Below the pieces are notes generated by a model. The model saw nothing but the letters and a program-made list of their open reading frames with translations, was not told the DNA's origin and did no database searches. From a bacterium (GTDB lineage: Bacteria > Hinthialibacterota > Hinthialibacteria > OLB16), in contig JAJVIK010000011.1 of the NCBI GenBank assembly GCA_022072055.1, forward strand, positions 588,863 through 652,862: a stretch of DNA of 64,000 nt, in the 5' to 3' direction. Positions 10,044 through 19,600 of the stretch are shown here, piece by piece. A program made the position numbers and the translations under genes. The stretch's first letter is position 1; each line of letters opens with the position of its first letter.

Positions 10044-10098
10044 GGGCGCCCACTTTTCCGACTCAACGGAGAGAGAGACCGAAGGAAAGTGGGCGCCC
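10044..10098 (+). terminator. strong GC-rich stem-loop after the 604-aa gene
   Basis: GGGCGCCCACTTTTCC (10044-10059) pairs with GGAAAGTGGGCGCCC (10084-10098) across a 24-base loop, leaving one bulged base. A pyrimidine-rich stretch (ATTTCTCTTTCT) follows. This has the shape of a terminator for the gene ending at 9999 and argues that the next gene starts after it. Confidence 0.55.
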
Positions 10099-10129
10099 AT
10101 TTCTCTTTCTCCGGGAGTTCTTGGCCGGG

Positions 10130-10879
10130 ATGCTCCGAGTGGGCCTCGGAGCGTGCATTCTGTTCGGATTCTCGCGTGGAGGCTTGCGCGCGGAGCGCCC
10201 GCCGGAAACGCCCCTCCTCATCTATGGCGCCGTGGTTTCGCAACGAGATGGCGGCAGGCAGGTGGTTGAAGGGGAGGTGGAGGTGGTGATCGCCTCGAAC
10301 ACCAAGGGGGCGCTCCATCCGATCACCGCCGAGGTGCAAGACTATGGTGGAAAATACTCCTATCGAATCGAAGTGCCGGTCGCTCTCGACCAAGGCCCGC
10401 CGGATTACGTGACTCCTGGCGAGATGTATATGATGCAGGTGACCTATCGCTACCAGGGAATCCCCGAAGTGCTGCCACCCATGGAACTGGTCCCGGAAAT
10501 CGGGGCGCTCATGGAGTTGCCGGAAGTGGAAAGCGTCAACGCCCCCGGTCGACCGGACACCCCCACGCCCACCCTTGTGTCGGACAGTCCCCCAAACACT
10601 CCAACCACATCGCCCACCGGACCCACTCCGAGTCGCACATCCAGCCCCACGCGGACCGAGTCAGCGACCCCAACGCAAAAACCCACATCCTCCCAGACGC
10701 CTACAAGCGCCGCCACACCCACTCCGACCGATCCGGTCGCCGAGAACCCCTTTGACTTGGTCCGGGATGGTCGGATCGACGCCAAAGACTTGCTCAAGAT
10801 GCTTGAGGGCCAGAGCACGGCGCCAAACGGAAACCATGACCTCCTAGACTTCTCGATTCATTGGAGCTCCACAGACTGA
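10130..10879 (+). CDS. exported 249-aa paralogue with Pro/Thr linker and dockerin-like tail
   Basis: Start chosen at the ATG at 10130. From there the protein begins with a textbook signal peptide (MLRVGLGACILFGFSRGGLR), is exactly 249 aa like its paralogue at 7378, and begins after the strong hairpin at 10044-10098. The frame stays open upstream to ATGs at 10034 and 9986, which would bury the signal peptide. The globular part (LLIYGAVVSQ, EGEVEVVIAS, GGKYSYRIEVP) is followed by a Thr/Pro/Ser linker and the EF-hand-like tail (LVRDGRIDAKDLLKML, HDLLDFSIHW). Function is unknown. The ribosome site is weak at this start, so the upstream ATG at 10034 (AGGAG about 11 bases before) remains possible. 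Confidence 0.8.
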   Translation: MLRVGLGACILFGFSRGGLRAERPPETPLLIYGAVVSQRDGGRQVVEGEVEVVIASNTKGALHPITAEVQDYGGKYSYRIEVPVALDQGPPDYVTPGEMYMMQVTYRYQGIPEVLPPMELVPEIGALMELPEVESVNAPGRPDTPTPTLVSDSPPNTPTTSPTGPTPSRTSSPTRTESATPTQKPTSSQTPTSAATPTPTDPVAENPFDLVRDGRIDAKDLLKMLEGQSTAPNGNHDLLDFSIHWSSTD

Positions 10880-10890
10880 TTAGGGATAGG

Positions 10891-10939
10891 GCCGTCGGGA
10901 AGGCGAGTGGAGATCACAAGCCCCTCCCGATCCCGCGGC
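10891..10939. terminator. possible bidirectional hairpin between convergent genes
   Basis: In the 104-base gap between the converging genes, GCCG-TCGGGA (10891-10900) pairs with TCCCGA (10925-10930) and CGGC (10936-10939), with a 5-base bulge and a 24-base loop. There is no T-run. Nothing else is visible in the gap. Confidence 0.3.
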
Positions 10940-10983
10940 CTTCTCGCCCACAAAGTTTTCGCCGATGCACACGTCCTCAAGTT

Positions 10984-12921
10984 CTATTTGCCGTTCTCCC
11001 CGGGGAATTGTTTAAGACCCACGCAAAGCCGGTCGACCGTGTCCCGGTAAGACTTGTCCGCGGCGGCTTGGGATTCGGAGGGAAGGGGCGGGATCCTTTC
11101 TTCAGACTGAAGTTTCAACCGTTCGCGGTAGGCATCGACCGCTTCAAGAACCAGGCGGGCATGGGCCGCGTGGTAAGTCTCGCCGGAACCGGATTCGACG
11201 AGCTTGGCGTTCAAGCTGGAAGCCTCCACGATCTGATCCCTCATTCCCTCCAAGCCGGCGGGAAGCGTATCCGGCGCGAGAGACGGGGGCGTTTGCTCCT
11301 CCCACCAAGCGTCGAATGGGGCCTTCGGTTGGGCATCCCCCAGAAAGATTTCCACGGAAGCCCTGTCCGGAATCCCTTGATAGGGAAGAGAAACGGAGGA
11401 CTCATCAAAGCTCTTCCAAGGCTCTCCGTTGATTCGAGCCGCGCCAATCTTTCCGTTTCCCATCGTCTTGATAAAGAGTTGTTTTGCCCCGAAACGGATC
11501 GGGAAGTTCTGCTCCAGCTCGGTTATCCCTGGGGGGATGTGTGGGACCAAGACCAGACTGTCGGCCTTGTACAGGTATTCGAAAAGCCCGCGTATCATGG
11601 CCGCCGGGGGGCCGAAACTGTCGTAGCAAAGATTGATCGCCTCCTTCGGTTGATACACTTTGCTTCCAAAATCGACGAGGGGATTATCCATCCTGAATTG
11701 GCGCGCGAAGGTCAGCAACTGTTTCATGGACCGGCGCGCGTCCTCGAACTTGCCCAGACGGTGGTAGGCCAGAATCATCCGGGCCTCGCAGGTCGACCAG
11801 TGCCCGCCGTTGACCCAGGTGCCAAACTTCCAAAGCCAGTCATCCGGTTCCTCGTACATGTCGTCCAGTCCGGGGCAATTCGGGAGAATGAAATCATGGG
11901 GACGAAGGCCCGGGATCGCAGCGATCTTGTTGTAGATTTTCTCGGCTTGATCGTCTGGGACCACGCGAAACGCGATCGCGTCATGGTTGGGCGACGCTTC
12001 GAAGTAGCCGTGCTTGCCGGCGCCGTAAACGCCATGTTTGGTCCCATCGGGGTCCAGGGATTTGAGGAAATACCCCTCTTCGGTTGTGATGGCCGAGAGG
12101 CCTTGTCTGGCAAGCTCGCGCCGCTCGGTGAAAAGACGGACCTTCGCCTCTTCGCCTGCGAGTCTCTCCAATTCAATCAGACGATCCAATGCGGCGATGG
12201 TGGTGATGGAAAGCCCTCCGAGATAGGCCTTGTCATAAGTCCCATCAGGGCGCTTCCACCCCGCGTAGCTGGGCGCGAGCAGGTTTCCCGCCGGACCGGC
12301 GAGAAACAGGTTGTTCCTCGGATCCCGGCGGGATTCGAGGAAGTCGGCGCAGCGGCGGAGTTTTGGAAGATACCGGGCAATGGCGTCCGCGTCTCGGCTG
12401 ATCAACAACAGTTCGGACTGAAGCAGAAGTCCTGCCGCGGTGAACTCCATCCCCCAATCGTGGATGTCAATCCGACCATCCCCTTGTTTGTAAGCGATCC
12501 AACCCGGGCTGGCGGCATCGCACAGGCAACCGTCCGGGGCGACCCAATCCTTGTAGCCCTTCCTTTTGCCGTCCCCCATCTGATCGAACCAGAGGTCCTG
12601 GGCGTTTTGCAGGAAGGTGATGTATGGCTCGACATAGAAGGGGACCGCGCAGTATGTCGGACCGTAGCTGTTCTGGACCCACCAGGCGCCCCAGGTGGGC
12701 CCCTCGACGAACCCGTTCCAGGTCGGGGTGTACAACATGGCGACATTCTGGAACTCCGGATCGGGGGCGAACATCCGGCGTGAGATGTCCAGGAGCTGGA
12801 GATACTCCAGGTCACCCTGGCCGGAATAGAATTTGCCCTCGAAGCGTTCGGCGACGGCGCCCACGGAAGACAACGCGACGGCAACAGACAAGGATAGCGG
12901 AATGCGGCGGGGGCAGCGCAT
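10984..12921 (-). CDS. secreted six-hairpin glycosidase-like protein
   Basis: 645 aa. GGAGG sits about eight bases before the ATG, and residues 1-24 form a signal peptide (LSLSVAVALSSVGAVA). The body looks like an (alpha/alpha)6-barrel sugar hydrolase: repeated aromatic and acidic helix-turn segments (TWGAWWVQNSYG, DIHDWGMEFTAAGLLL, WVNGGHWSTCEARMILAYHRLG) and a C-terminal beta region (LVLVPHIPPGI, IRFGAKQLFIKT) of the kind found after such barrels in GH78, GH63 and GH95-like enzymes. The exact GH family cannot be fixed by eye. It is last in a run of minus-strand genes (DUF362, GH78, DUF6259-like, GH109-like, this one) separated by 65-120 bases, probably one glycoside-processing operon. Confidence 0.75.
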   Translation of the reverse strand: MRCPRRIPLSLSVAVALSSVGAVAERFEGKFYSGQGDLEYLQLLDISRRMFAPDPEFQNVAMLYTPTWNGFVEGPTWGAWWVQNSYGPTYCAVPFYVEPYITFLQNAQDLWFDQMGDGKRKGYKDWVAPDGCLCDAASPGWIAYKQGDGRIDIHDWGMEFTAAGLLLQSELLLISRDADAIARYLPKLRRCADFLESRRDPRNNLFLAGPAGNLLAPSYAGWKRPDGTYDKAYLGGLSITTIAALDRLIELERLAGEEAKVRLFTERRELARQGLSAITTEEGYFLKSLDPDGTKHGVYGAGKHGYFEASPNHDAIAFRVVPDDQAEKIYNKIAAIPGLRPHDFILPNCPGLDDMYEEPDDWLWKFGTWVNGGHWSTCEARMILAYHRLGKFEDARRSMKQLLTFARQFRMDNPLVDFGSKVYQPKEAINLCYDSFGPPAAMIRGLFEYLYKADSLVLVPHIPPGITELEQNFPIRFGAKQLFIKTMGNGKIGAARINGEPWKSFDESSVSLPYQGIPDRASVEIFLGDAQPKAPFDAWWEEQTPPSLAPDTLPAGLEGMRDQIVEASSLNAKLVESGSGETYHAAHARLVLEAVDAYRERLKLQSEERIPPLPSESQAAADKSYRDTVDRLCVGLKQFPGENGK

Positions 12922-12987
12922 GTTTCGGGGCCTCCAATCGAGCTTGGCGTGATTTGCGGGCGGGACGCCTTCGATCCGACAGGCGAT

Positions 12988-14307
12988 TCAAGTCACGGCA
13001 AAGCTTGGCTTGCGTGTTTTCCACTTACCCCGCGTGAAGTCGGGGCACTCCACCGGCGCGCTTCCTTGGGCGATCGAATCGCCGGAAAGGGCCACGATGC
13101 TGCTCATCGTGGCGGAATCGTAAACGTCGATCGGTGTCTGAGTCCCTTCCCGCACGGCTTTGAGGAACATTTTGATCTCCAAAAGATCGGTCCCACCGTG
13201 TCCGAGTTTGCGTTCGGCCGGAGTCAAGTCCCGCCACCAAGGGTGGTCGAACTCCACCTGGTAGGGGTCGAAGGATTCCCATTCATGGTATTCCGGACTC
13301 CGGCCCACCAGATAGAGGGCATTGCGCTGCTCGTTATAGATGCCTCCGGTTCCCTGAAGCATCCACCGGTTATCATACGGACGGGGCAATTGCATGTCGT
13401 AATTGATGACGATGGACCTTCCTTTGTGAGTTCGCACCACCGAAGTGACAATGTCGCCCTGCTTGTATTCCCGCTTGGCGTTGGGGTGTTCAGGGCCAAA
13501 CTTGCGAATGAAATGGTCGTTGATCCCCCTGGAGATTGTGGCGGTCGAAGTGATCGTGGCGTAAGCGTCGCCGCAGTTGATATCCAGCCAGCTCAGGACA
13601 GGTCCCTGGCTGTGGGTGGGATACTGGTCACGGTTGTACTTGACGAGAAACTCCCCTCCCCACCGGATATTGCCCGCCTCATCAAAGAACCAGTGGTCCA
13701 CGCAATCGTGGGAATGAGCGCAATGGCAGTGGACAATTTCCCCGAACAGGCCCTTCCGGACCATGTTCAGAACCGCCAGATTGTCGCGGCGGAAGCTCCA
13801 GTTCTCGAGCATCATGCAAGGCACGCCGGTCGCTTCATGCGTGTCGACCAGTTGCCGGCATTCCGCAAGGGTGATCGCCGCCGGAACCTCGACTCCCACA
13901 TACTTCCCATTTTGCATGGCGCAAACTGCCATGCGGGCATGCCAGTCCCAGGGAGTGGCGATCAGCACCGCATCCAAGTCGTCGCGCTCCAGAAGCGACT
14001 GATAGATGGTCTCGTCTTTGGTATAAGCCTCAGGTTCCGTTTGACCGGAATCGGTCACCATTCGCCGGGCCTTCTCGGCGGCGGCGAGGTTGATATCACA
14101 GACAGCGGGCACATCGACGCCCCCGATCCTCAGAAGGATCTCCAGGAGGCCGCGGCCCCGGTTGCCGACGCCGATGACACCGACTCGGACGCTTCCCTGC
14201 CCTTGCGGAGCTCCGACGGCCGAGAACGATGGAAGGGCTGCCACGCCGACCGTGACGCCCGCCGCTGCTTCCATAAAGCGCCTCCTCTTCATTCGTTTCG
14301 GGTTCAT
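12988..14307 (-). CDS. Tat-exported Gfo/Idh/MocA oxidoreductase, GH109-like
   Basis: 439 aa. The N-terminus is a Tat signal (MKRRRFMEAAAGVTVGVAAL), followed by the NAD(P)-binding GVIGVGNRG motif at about residues 42-50 and the EVPAA stretch typical of Gfo/Idh/MocA proteins. The motif DQYPTHSQGPV...DINCGDAY corresponds to the YPTHG-GPV...NINRGD signature of GH109 alpha-N-acetylgalactosaminidases, which hydrolyse by an NAD-dependent redox mechanism. The export signal fits, since many such proteins in PVC-type bacteria carry a Tat leader with the cofactor bound before export. The true substrate is unknown; sugar epimerisation or oxidation are alternatives. A GAGGA motif lies a few bases before the ATG. 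Neighbours are sugar hydrolases on the same strand. Confidence 0.88.
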   Translation of the reverse strand: MNPKRMKRRRFMEAAAGVTVGVAALPSFSAVGAPQGQGSVRVGVIGVGNRGRGLLEILLRIGGVDVPAVCDINLAAAEKARRMVTDSGQTEPEAYTKDETIYQSLLERDDLDAVLIATPWDWHARMAVCAMQNGKYVGVEVPAAITLAECRQLVDTHEATGVPCMMLENWSFRRDNLAVLNMVRKGLFGEIVHCHCAHSHDCVDHWFFDEAGNIRWGGEFLVKYNRDQYPTHSQGPVLSWLDINCGDAYATITSTATISRGINDHFIRKFGPEHPNAKREYKQGDIVTSVVRTHKGRSIVINYDMQLPRPYDNRWMLQGTGGIYNEQRNALYLVGRSPEYHEWESFDPYQVEFDHPWWRDLTPAERKLGHGGTDLLEIKMFLKAVREGTQTPIDVYDSATMSSIVALSGDSIAQGSAPVECPDFTRGKWKTRKPSFAVT

Positions 14308-14399
14308 GGTCCTCGGAGAGTCCCCTTTCTGAGTTGGATGTCGCTATTCCCCAATCACAACCTTTGCCCGCGGGACCTCGCCCACTCTCCATACCCTTT

Positions 14400-16526
14400 C
14401 TATTGCGCGGTCAACTCAAACAGTCCCACGGACCCCGCCTTTATTGGCTCGAACTCAATGCCGCATCGCTGTCCCTCAATGGTTTGTTTTTCGGTCGCGA
14501 GCCCCTCCGAATTGTATGCGGTCAGTGTGTACGCCCCTGATGCGGATGGGGACCAGGGCTCCGGGTCGCAACTGAGACGAATCCTTCCACCCGCTTCAGC
14601 GTTTGTGACAATGACAAAAATCTTGTCCGGCAGGACATACGCGCTGACATGGGCATCCTCGCATGGCGAATTCAGGATGCACTCCCCGATGAATGTTCCA
14701 TCCGTGAAATAATTCAGGAATTGAGCGCGGAGCTTGGCGCAGCGCTTGACCGCCTCGCTCAACTCCGGGTCATTCGAGATCCAGTCCGACCCGTTGGTTG
14801 AGTCCGGCTTCATCGGCCACACATTCATGTACAGGTTGTCCGCGAAGCACCGATACACTGTTTCGACGGCGTGGTTGACATTGACGTTCATGCGGGGCGA
14901 GGGGAACACGCTCACAAGGGGTTGGATGTGCTCATGCGCTTTCCAATTCCAGGTGTAGTCCAGATAGTTGCAGTTGGCTTCGAAGTTCCGAAGCTCCTCC
15001 CCGGCGAAGGTCGACTCCGGGTCCACTTCTTTCGCAAGTTCTCGAATCTTGAGGGTCAATGTGTTCAGGTTAGGCTCTTCCGGGACACTCCAGTATTGGT
15101 CCCAGCAGAGCGAGGGAATCCCACTTTGGATCAAACGTGTGCAGGACGACAGCACATCCTCCTGCCATCGCGGATCGGTTGTGTCCACTTGGACGCAGGT
15201 GAATCGCGAGGCATACCCCGGATTGAACTTCGGGATGAATTCGGTGTGATAAGTCCAGTTCCCGCTTCCGGGAGTCACGCTCAATCCATACCGCTCCGCC
15301 GTGGTCTTTTCCGCTTGCAGCACACTGATGAAGGGAGTGACATTGACTCCGATCTCCCTGCATTTCCTGACAGCTTCGATCAACTCCTGCTCGGTTCCAA
15401 GATGCGGGTAGGGGGCGGGCAGGGGCAGAACGAAGGGCTTGTGCCAGATCCACATCACCATCTCGTCTAGACCGTGCTCTTTCGCCTCCTCAGCCAACGC
15501 GAACAGGTCTGAAAATCTCCAGGTTGCATCACTCGGATCGCTGGGCTGGTTCTGGCACATCCACAGAGATCGAAATCCCAAGCCTTTCCTGACGTGGTCG
15601 GGAACCGGAAAACGACGCCTTATGTGTTGTCGAGCCCATTCCCTGTAGGGCTCGATTCCCTTTGCCCAGCCGTTGCCGTGGGGAGTCAGCCAAAACTCGC
15701 CGCTCGACCACCTTTCCCCCGGCGCGATCTCCACCGTGTGCTCGTTCATCAGGCGCAAGAGTTTGTCGCTGTCCGACAGATGCAGGATGACCCGAGTTTG
15801 GGGATCCCATCCCCAGCGGCGAGGAAACAGACTGAAACCTCCCTGCAAACCGCCCAGGTCCATCCACCGGACAATCATCTCGGTGTCGTTTGAATCCCCG
15901 CTCTTCAGAACCTTGAAACAGGCGTTTGTGGCGTAAAAGCGATCCAAGTCGGAAGTTTGCAGGTCGCGAAAGGGCCTGAGCACGGACCCCGCTGTCCGGA
16001 AGACAGTTCCATCCGCTCCCGCAAAGGGGACAAGCCCCGCTAAGTCCGGAAACATCACTTGCCGGATGGGAAGCGAGGATCGATTGTGGATGTTGGCGGT
16101 GAGAATCACGGAGCGACCATCCGTGGCCGCTCGCACTTCGACAGTCGCCGACACGGAACCCGGAAGAGCAAACGCCCTGCTGGAACCGAGTTTCTCCCAT
16201 GCGATGACCACGGACTGGCCCGATATCTCGACACTCGCTCCCGTCGAGAAACGGGTGGCCAGCCGCAAAGGTTCGAATTCCGGAATCGGAAAGGCGAGGT
16301 CAAGCAGTCCAGCCCTTTCCTTCGATGCTTTCAGAAAGGTCTCCACGCCCTCGTACTGGAGATGCGTGACACCGCCCGTTTCGCGGTCGAGGGAAATCGC
16401 CAGACCGTTCAGCACACAATCCACCGAACCAGTCTTCACTTCGGGTGTAACCTGGCCGGAAGCCCCCACTGACAGGGCATATAGCATGCAGACCGAGATC
16501 GTGGTGGAGATGAAAGCGCGGTGCAT
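14400..16526 (-). CDS. secreted TIM-barrel glycoside hydrolase-like protein (DUF6259 type)
   Basis: 708 aa from the ATG at 16526, chosen because GGAGAGGA lies six bases upstream and the protein then begins with a clean signal peptide (AFISTTISVCMLYALSVGAS). An in-frame ATG at 16583 would add 19 residues without a ribosome site. The N-terminal beta-sandwich has a VLNGLAISLDRETGGVTHL start. The barrel has strands GLDEMVMWIWHKPF, GVNVTPFISV, SLCWDQYW and STFAGEELRNF; the Asp and Glu in the last two are candidate catalytic acids. A C-terminal beta domain follows. The layout resembles DUF6259 proteins, distant relatives of GH-D/GH36 enzymes. Substrate is unknown. It lies between the GH78 and GH109-like genes. 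Confidence 0.75.
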   Translation of the reverse strand: MHRAFISTTISVCMLYALSVGASGQVTPEVKTGSVDCVLNGLAISLDRETGGVTHLQYEGVETFLKASKERAGLLDLAFPIPEFEPLRLATRFSTGASVEISGQSVVIAWEKLGSSRAFALPGSVSATVEVRAATDGRSVILTANIHNRSSLPIRQVMFPDLAGLVPFAGADGTVFRTAGSVLRPFRDLQTSDLDRFYATNACFKVLKSGDSNDTEMIVRWMDLGGLQGGFSLFPRRWGWDPQTRVILHLSDSDKLLRLMNEHTVEIAPGERWSSGEFWLTPHGNGWAKGIEPYREWARQHIRRRFPVPDHVRKGLGFRSLWMCQNQPSDPSDATWRFSDLFALAEEAKEHGLDEMVMWIWHKPFVLPLPAPYPHLGTEQELIEAVRKCREIGVNVTPFISVLQAEKTTAERYGLSVTPGSGNWTYHTEFIPKFNPGYASRFTCVQVDTTDPRWQEDVLSSCTRLIQSGIPSLCWDQYWSVPEEPNLNTLTLKIRELAKEVDPESTFAGEELRNFEANCNYLDYTWNWKAHEHIQPLVSVFPSPRMNVNVNHAVETVYRCFADNLYMNVWPMKPDSTNGSDWISNDPELSEAVKRCAKLRAQFLNYFTDGTFIGECILNSPCEDAHVSAYVLPDKIFVIVTNAEAGGRIRLSCDPEPWSPSASGAYTLTAYNSEGLATEKQTIEGQRCGIEFEPIKAGSVGLFELTAQ

Positions 16527-16646
16527 TTCCGTCCTCTCCGAGCGGATGATATTGTAGGTCCTAATTCCGAGCGATGGAATCATAGGGCTCCGGAAGTCTG
16601 CTCAAGAAAAAGTTGTCTCCACCCTTCCCGTCCCCTCCGCACCTCT

Positions 16647-19600
16647 CTAATTGAGCCTCGACTGAAAGGCATACCGCCCAGCCGAAGCACGGTAAACCGA
16701 GGCGCCGTTCTCACGCCTCAGGAATCGAATCCCCTTTTCCGGCGAGATGGGTTCTCCACTCTCCATGACCGTGTCGGCGTCCGCCGATGGAACATGGATC
16801 TCCGCGAACGTGTTGGGAGGTATCGCCACATCCCACGAAAAATCGCCCTGATCGCGACGCCAGTGGCTGCGGATGGGGCCGTACATGGAGTTGTAAGATG
16901 CCTCCACGAAGGTCAGGTTTCCGGCCAGGGACGGTTTCAGAACAATTTTCTTGAAGCCGGGATGGCCCGGATCCGATTGAATCCCCGCCAAGCATTCATG
17001 GAGCCAGACGATGAAATCACCGAGGAGCATCACATGGTTGTGTGAGTTCATTCCCGGGTCCGCCGTGTCGCCATTCCACAATTCCCAAATGGTGGTGGCT
17101 CCATGATCGATCATGTAGCCCCAGCTCGGGTATTCCCGCTGGGTCGCGACTATGAAGGCAGTGTCCGATTGCCGGTTTTCGGCCAGCACACGCATGAGCC
17201 ACTGCCCACCGATCAACCCCGTCGCCAGATGCCCTTTCTGGGAAACCCTGATGGAATCGATAAGGTGGTTGAGCACCACGCTCTGCTTACCCTCGGGCGC
17301 CATCTTAAACGCCAAAGCGAGAACACAGGTGGTCTGCGTGCCGTTGTCATACTGGCCCTTTTCCTCGTTCCAGTACTTCCGGTTGAAGGCCGCCCTCATA
17401 TCGTTGGCCGGCAAACGGTATTCGGCGGCGTCTTCCTCGTGCCCGAGGAGGGAGGCATAACCCGCCATGAGATCAAGGTCATGGCAGAAGTAGGCGGTCG
17501 CGATGAGGGTCCCAGCGGTTTTCCGGGCAGGGTCCTTGCTGTGGATCAGTTCCTGGGATTCGGGGGGCACGCACCAATCGCCGTACTGGTCACGCGGCAT
17601 CAAACCGTCCTGGATAAAGCCGCGCATATACGCAATCCAGCGCTTCATCCCCGCATAGTGGCGCTCGATCACCCTCGTGTCGCCGGATTTCTCATACAAC
17701 ATGCCGGGGATGATGAGGAAGCTGCTGGGCCAGGTGACATTGTCCGTGTAGAAGGGGTAATAAGGTGGAGCAACATCGGAGATGCTTCCCGAATCGAGTT
17801 GCGTGTCCTCGATGTCCTGGACCCACTTCGCGTAGAACCGGGCGGCGTCAAACAGGTACATTTCCCCTCGCGATTCCTCGGAACGATCGCCCAGCCAGCC
17901 CTGCCGTTCATCGCGCTGAGGACAGTCCGTGGGAACGCTTCGGTAATTCCCCCTCGTTCCCCAGACCGCGTTTCGATAAACCTGATTGATGGTTTCATCC
18001 GAGCATCGGAATGATCCCGCCGGTTCGAGTGCATCGTGGACAACCTTGCCCTCCAAGACCGATAGGTCCGGCTCTTCGGGGTATCCCCGCAGCTCGACAT
18101 AGCGGAAGCCATGGTAGGTGAATCGGGGTTCGTAAACCTCCTCTCCCTCGCCCTTCAGGATGTACACATCCATGCATCTTGCACCCCGTAGGTTGTCGGT
18201 AAACAGACGGCCATCGTGGAGGGTCTCCGCGAAGCGAAGGGCCACGTGAGCGCCTCTCGCCCCCCTCACCTTGAGGCGGACCCATCCAACCATGTTCTGG
18301 CCCATGTCAAAAAGGGCCACCCCTGGTTCGGGGGAGCTGATGGATTTGGGTTGGAGAGTCTCGGTCACGCGGATGGGATCGATCGCTTCGGCGCACAACT
18401 TCCCCTTGGGAGCATCAACCTCGGAGGCCTTGCGCCAATGGGAGTCATCGAACCCGGCGCGGCTCCAATCGTTCATTTCAAGGCGCGCGTCGTAGCGCTC
18501 GCCATCGTACTCATTGTTGGCCGTGATGGGACCCTCCGCGGTGATCCTCCAATCGCCGTCGGTCACGATGCGGCGCGTATCCCCATCTTCAAAGGCGATG
18601 TCCATCTGAAGCAGGAGCTTGGGAAAACCGTAGCTGCGCATCCCCACGAAGGAGCTGTCTCTGGGCGCGTAAAAGCGCCCGTTACCAAGCCACACCCCCA
18701 GAACGTTCGCGCCCTCCTTCAGGAACTGCGTGACATCCTGAGTCACATAATAGACGCGCTTGTCGTAATCGCTCAAAGCGGGGGAAAGAACCGCGTCACC
18801 GACCTTCCGGCCGTTCACATGAAGTTCGGAGACACCGAGGCCGGCCATGTGGATCACCGCGGACTTAAGCGGCTTTTCCAGTTCAAACGCGCGGCGCAGC
18901 ATCCGAGCCGGCAGCTTCCTCGAATCCGGTGTTACCAGTTGACCCCAGGGGTCCATGCCGTACGGCCCGAGATCCGATGCGGCCTCCCAAGCGGAATCCT
19001 CAAAGCCGGTCTTGTTCCAATCCGCTTGGGTCTCGCTGGTGACCCGCCACTGATTGTCCGTGGGGATGGCAACCTCGGATCCGTCGTCGCAGGTCATCCG
19101 GACCATGCCGATGAGGCCCGCCGGATTCGGCCCATCCCCTCCATTTTCAGCCTCCACGGCGATCACATTCCCGCCCGGGCGGATTCCATTCAGGAGATTG
19201 AACTCCGAGGCGCTGTGATAATCGCCGGACGCGCCACACCGCTCGCCATTCAGGTAGACTGTCATGCGGTTGTCCGCCGCAAGCCAGGCCACGGCCGAAA
19301 TCAGCCTCTTGTTCTCAGGCGCATTGAATGTCCGGCGAAAGAAGCAGGCCCCGACCGGCATGGCCGCTATAGGTCCACCTCCGGCGCGCCAAATCCAGCG
19401 CGCGGGATGGAGGCTCTCGGGGGCTGGGCCTTCGTCAAGCCCGATCCAGCGCGCGGTCCAATCCTCAGGCCGCAAGACGCCCATCGACCAACGCGCCGGC
19501 GCGCTCCAATCCGAAAGGCGCCCAGCGTCGTCCCGAACACGGACTCTCCAGAAGCATCGCGCTCCCGATGTGAGCGGCTTTCCACGGTACGGAACCTGGA

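Noticed and set aside
10861..12783. 640-codon open frame on the plus strand
   Set aside because: It lies opposite the glycosidase gene, has no ribosome site or family motif, and its amino-acid use looks like a reverse-complement artefact of GC-rich codons.
12949..14712. 587-codon plus-strand open frame
   Set aside because: It is opposite the clear Gfo/Idh/MocA gene and part of the DUF6259-like gene; no recognisable motif.
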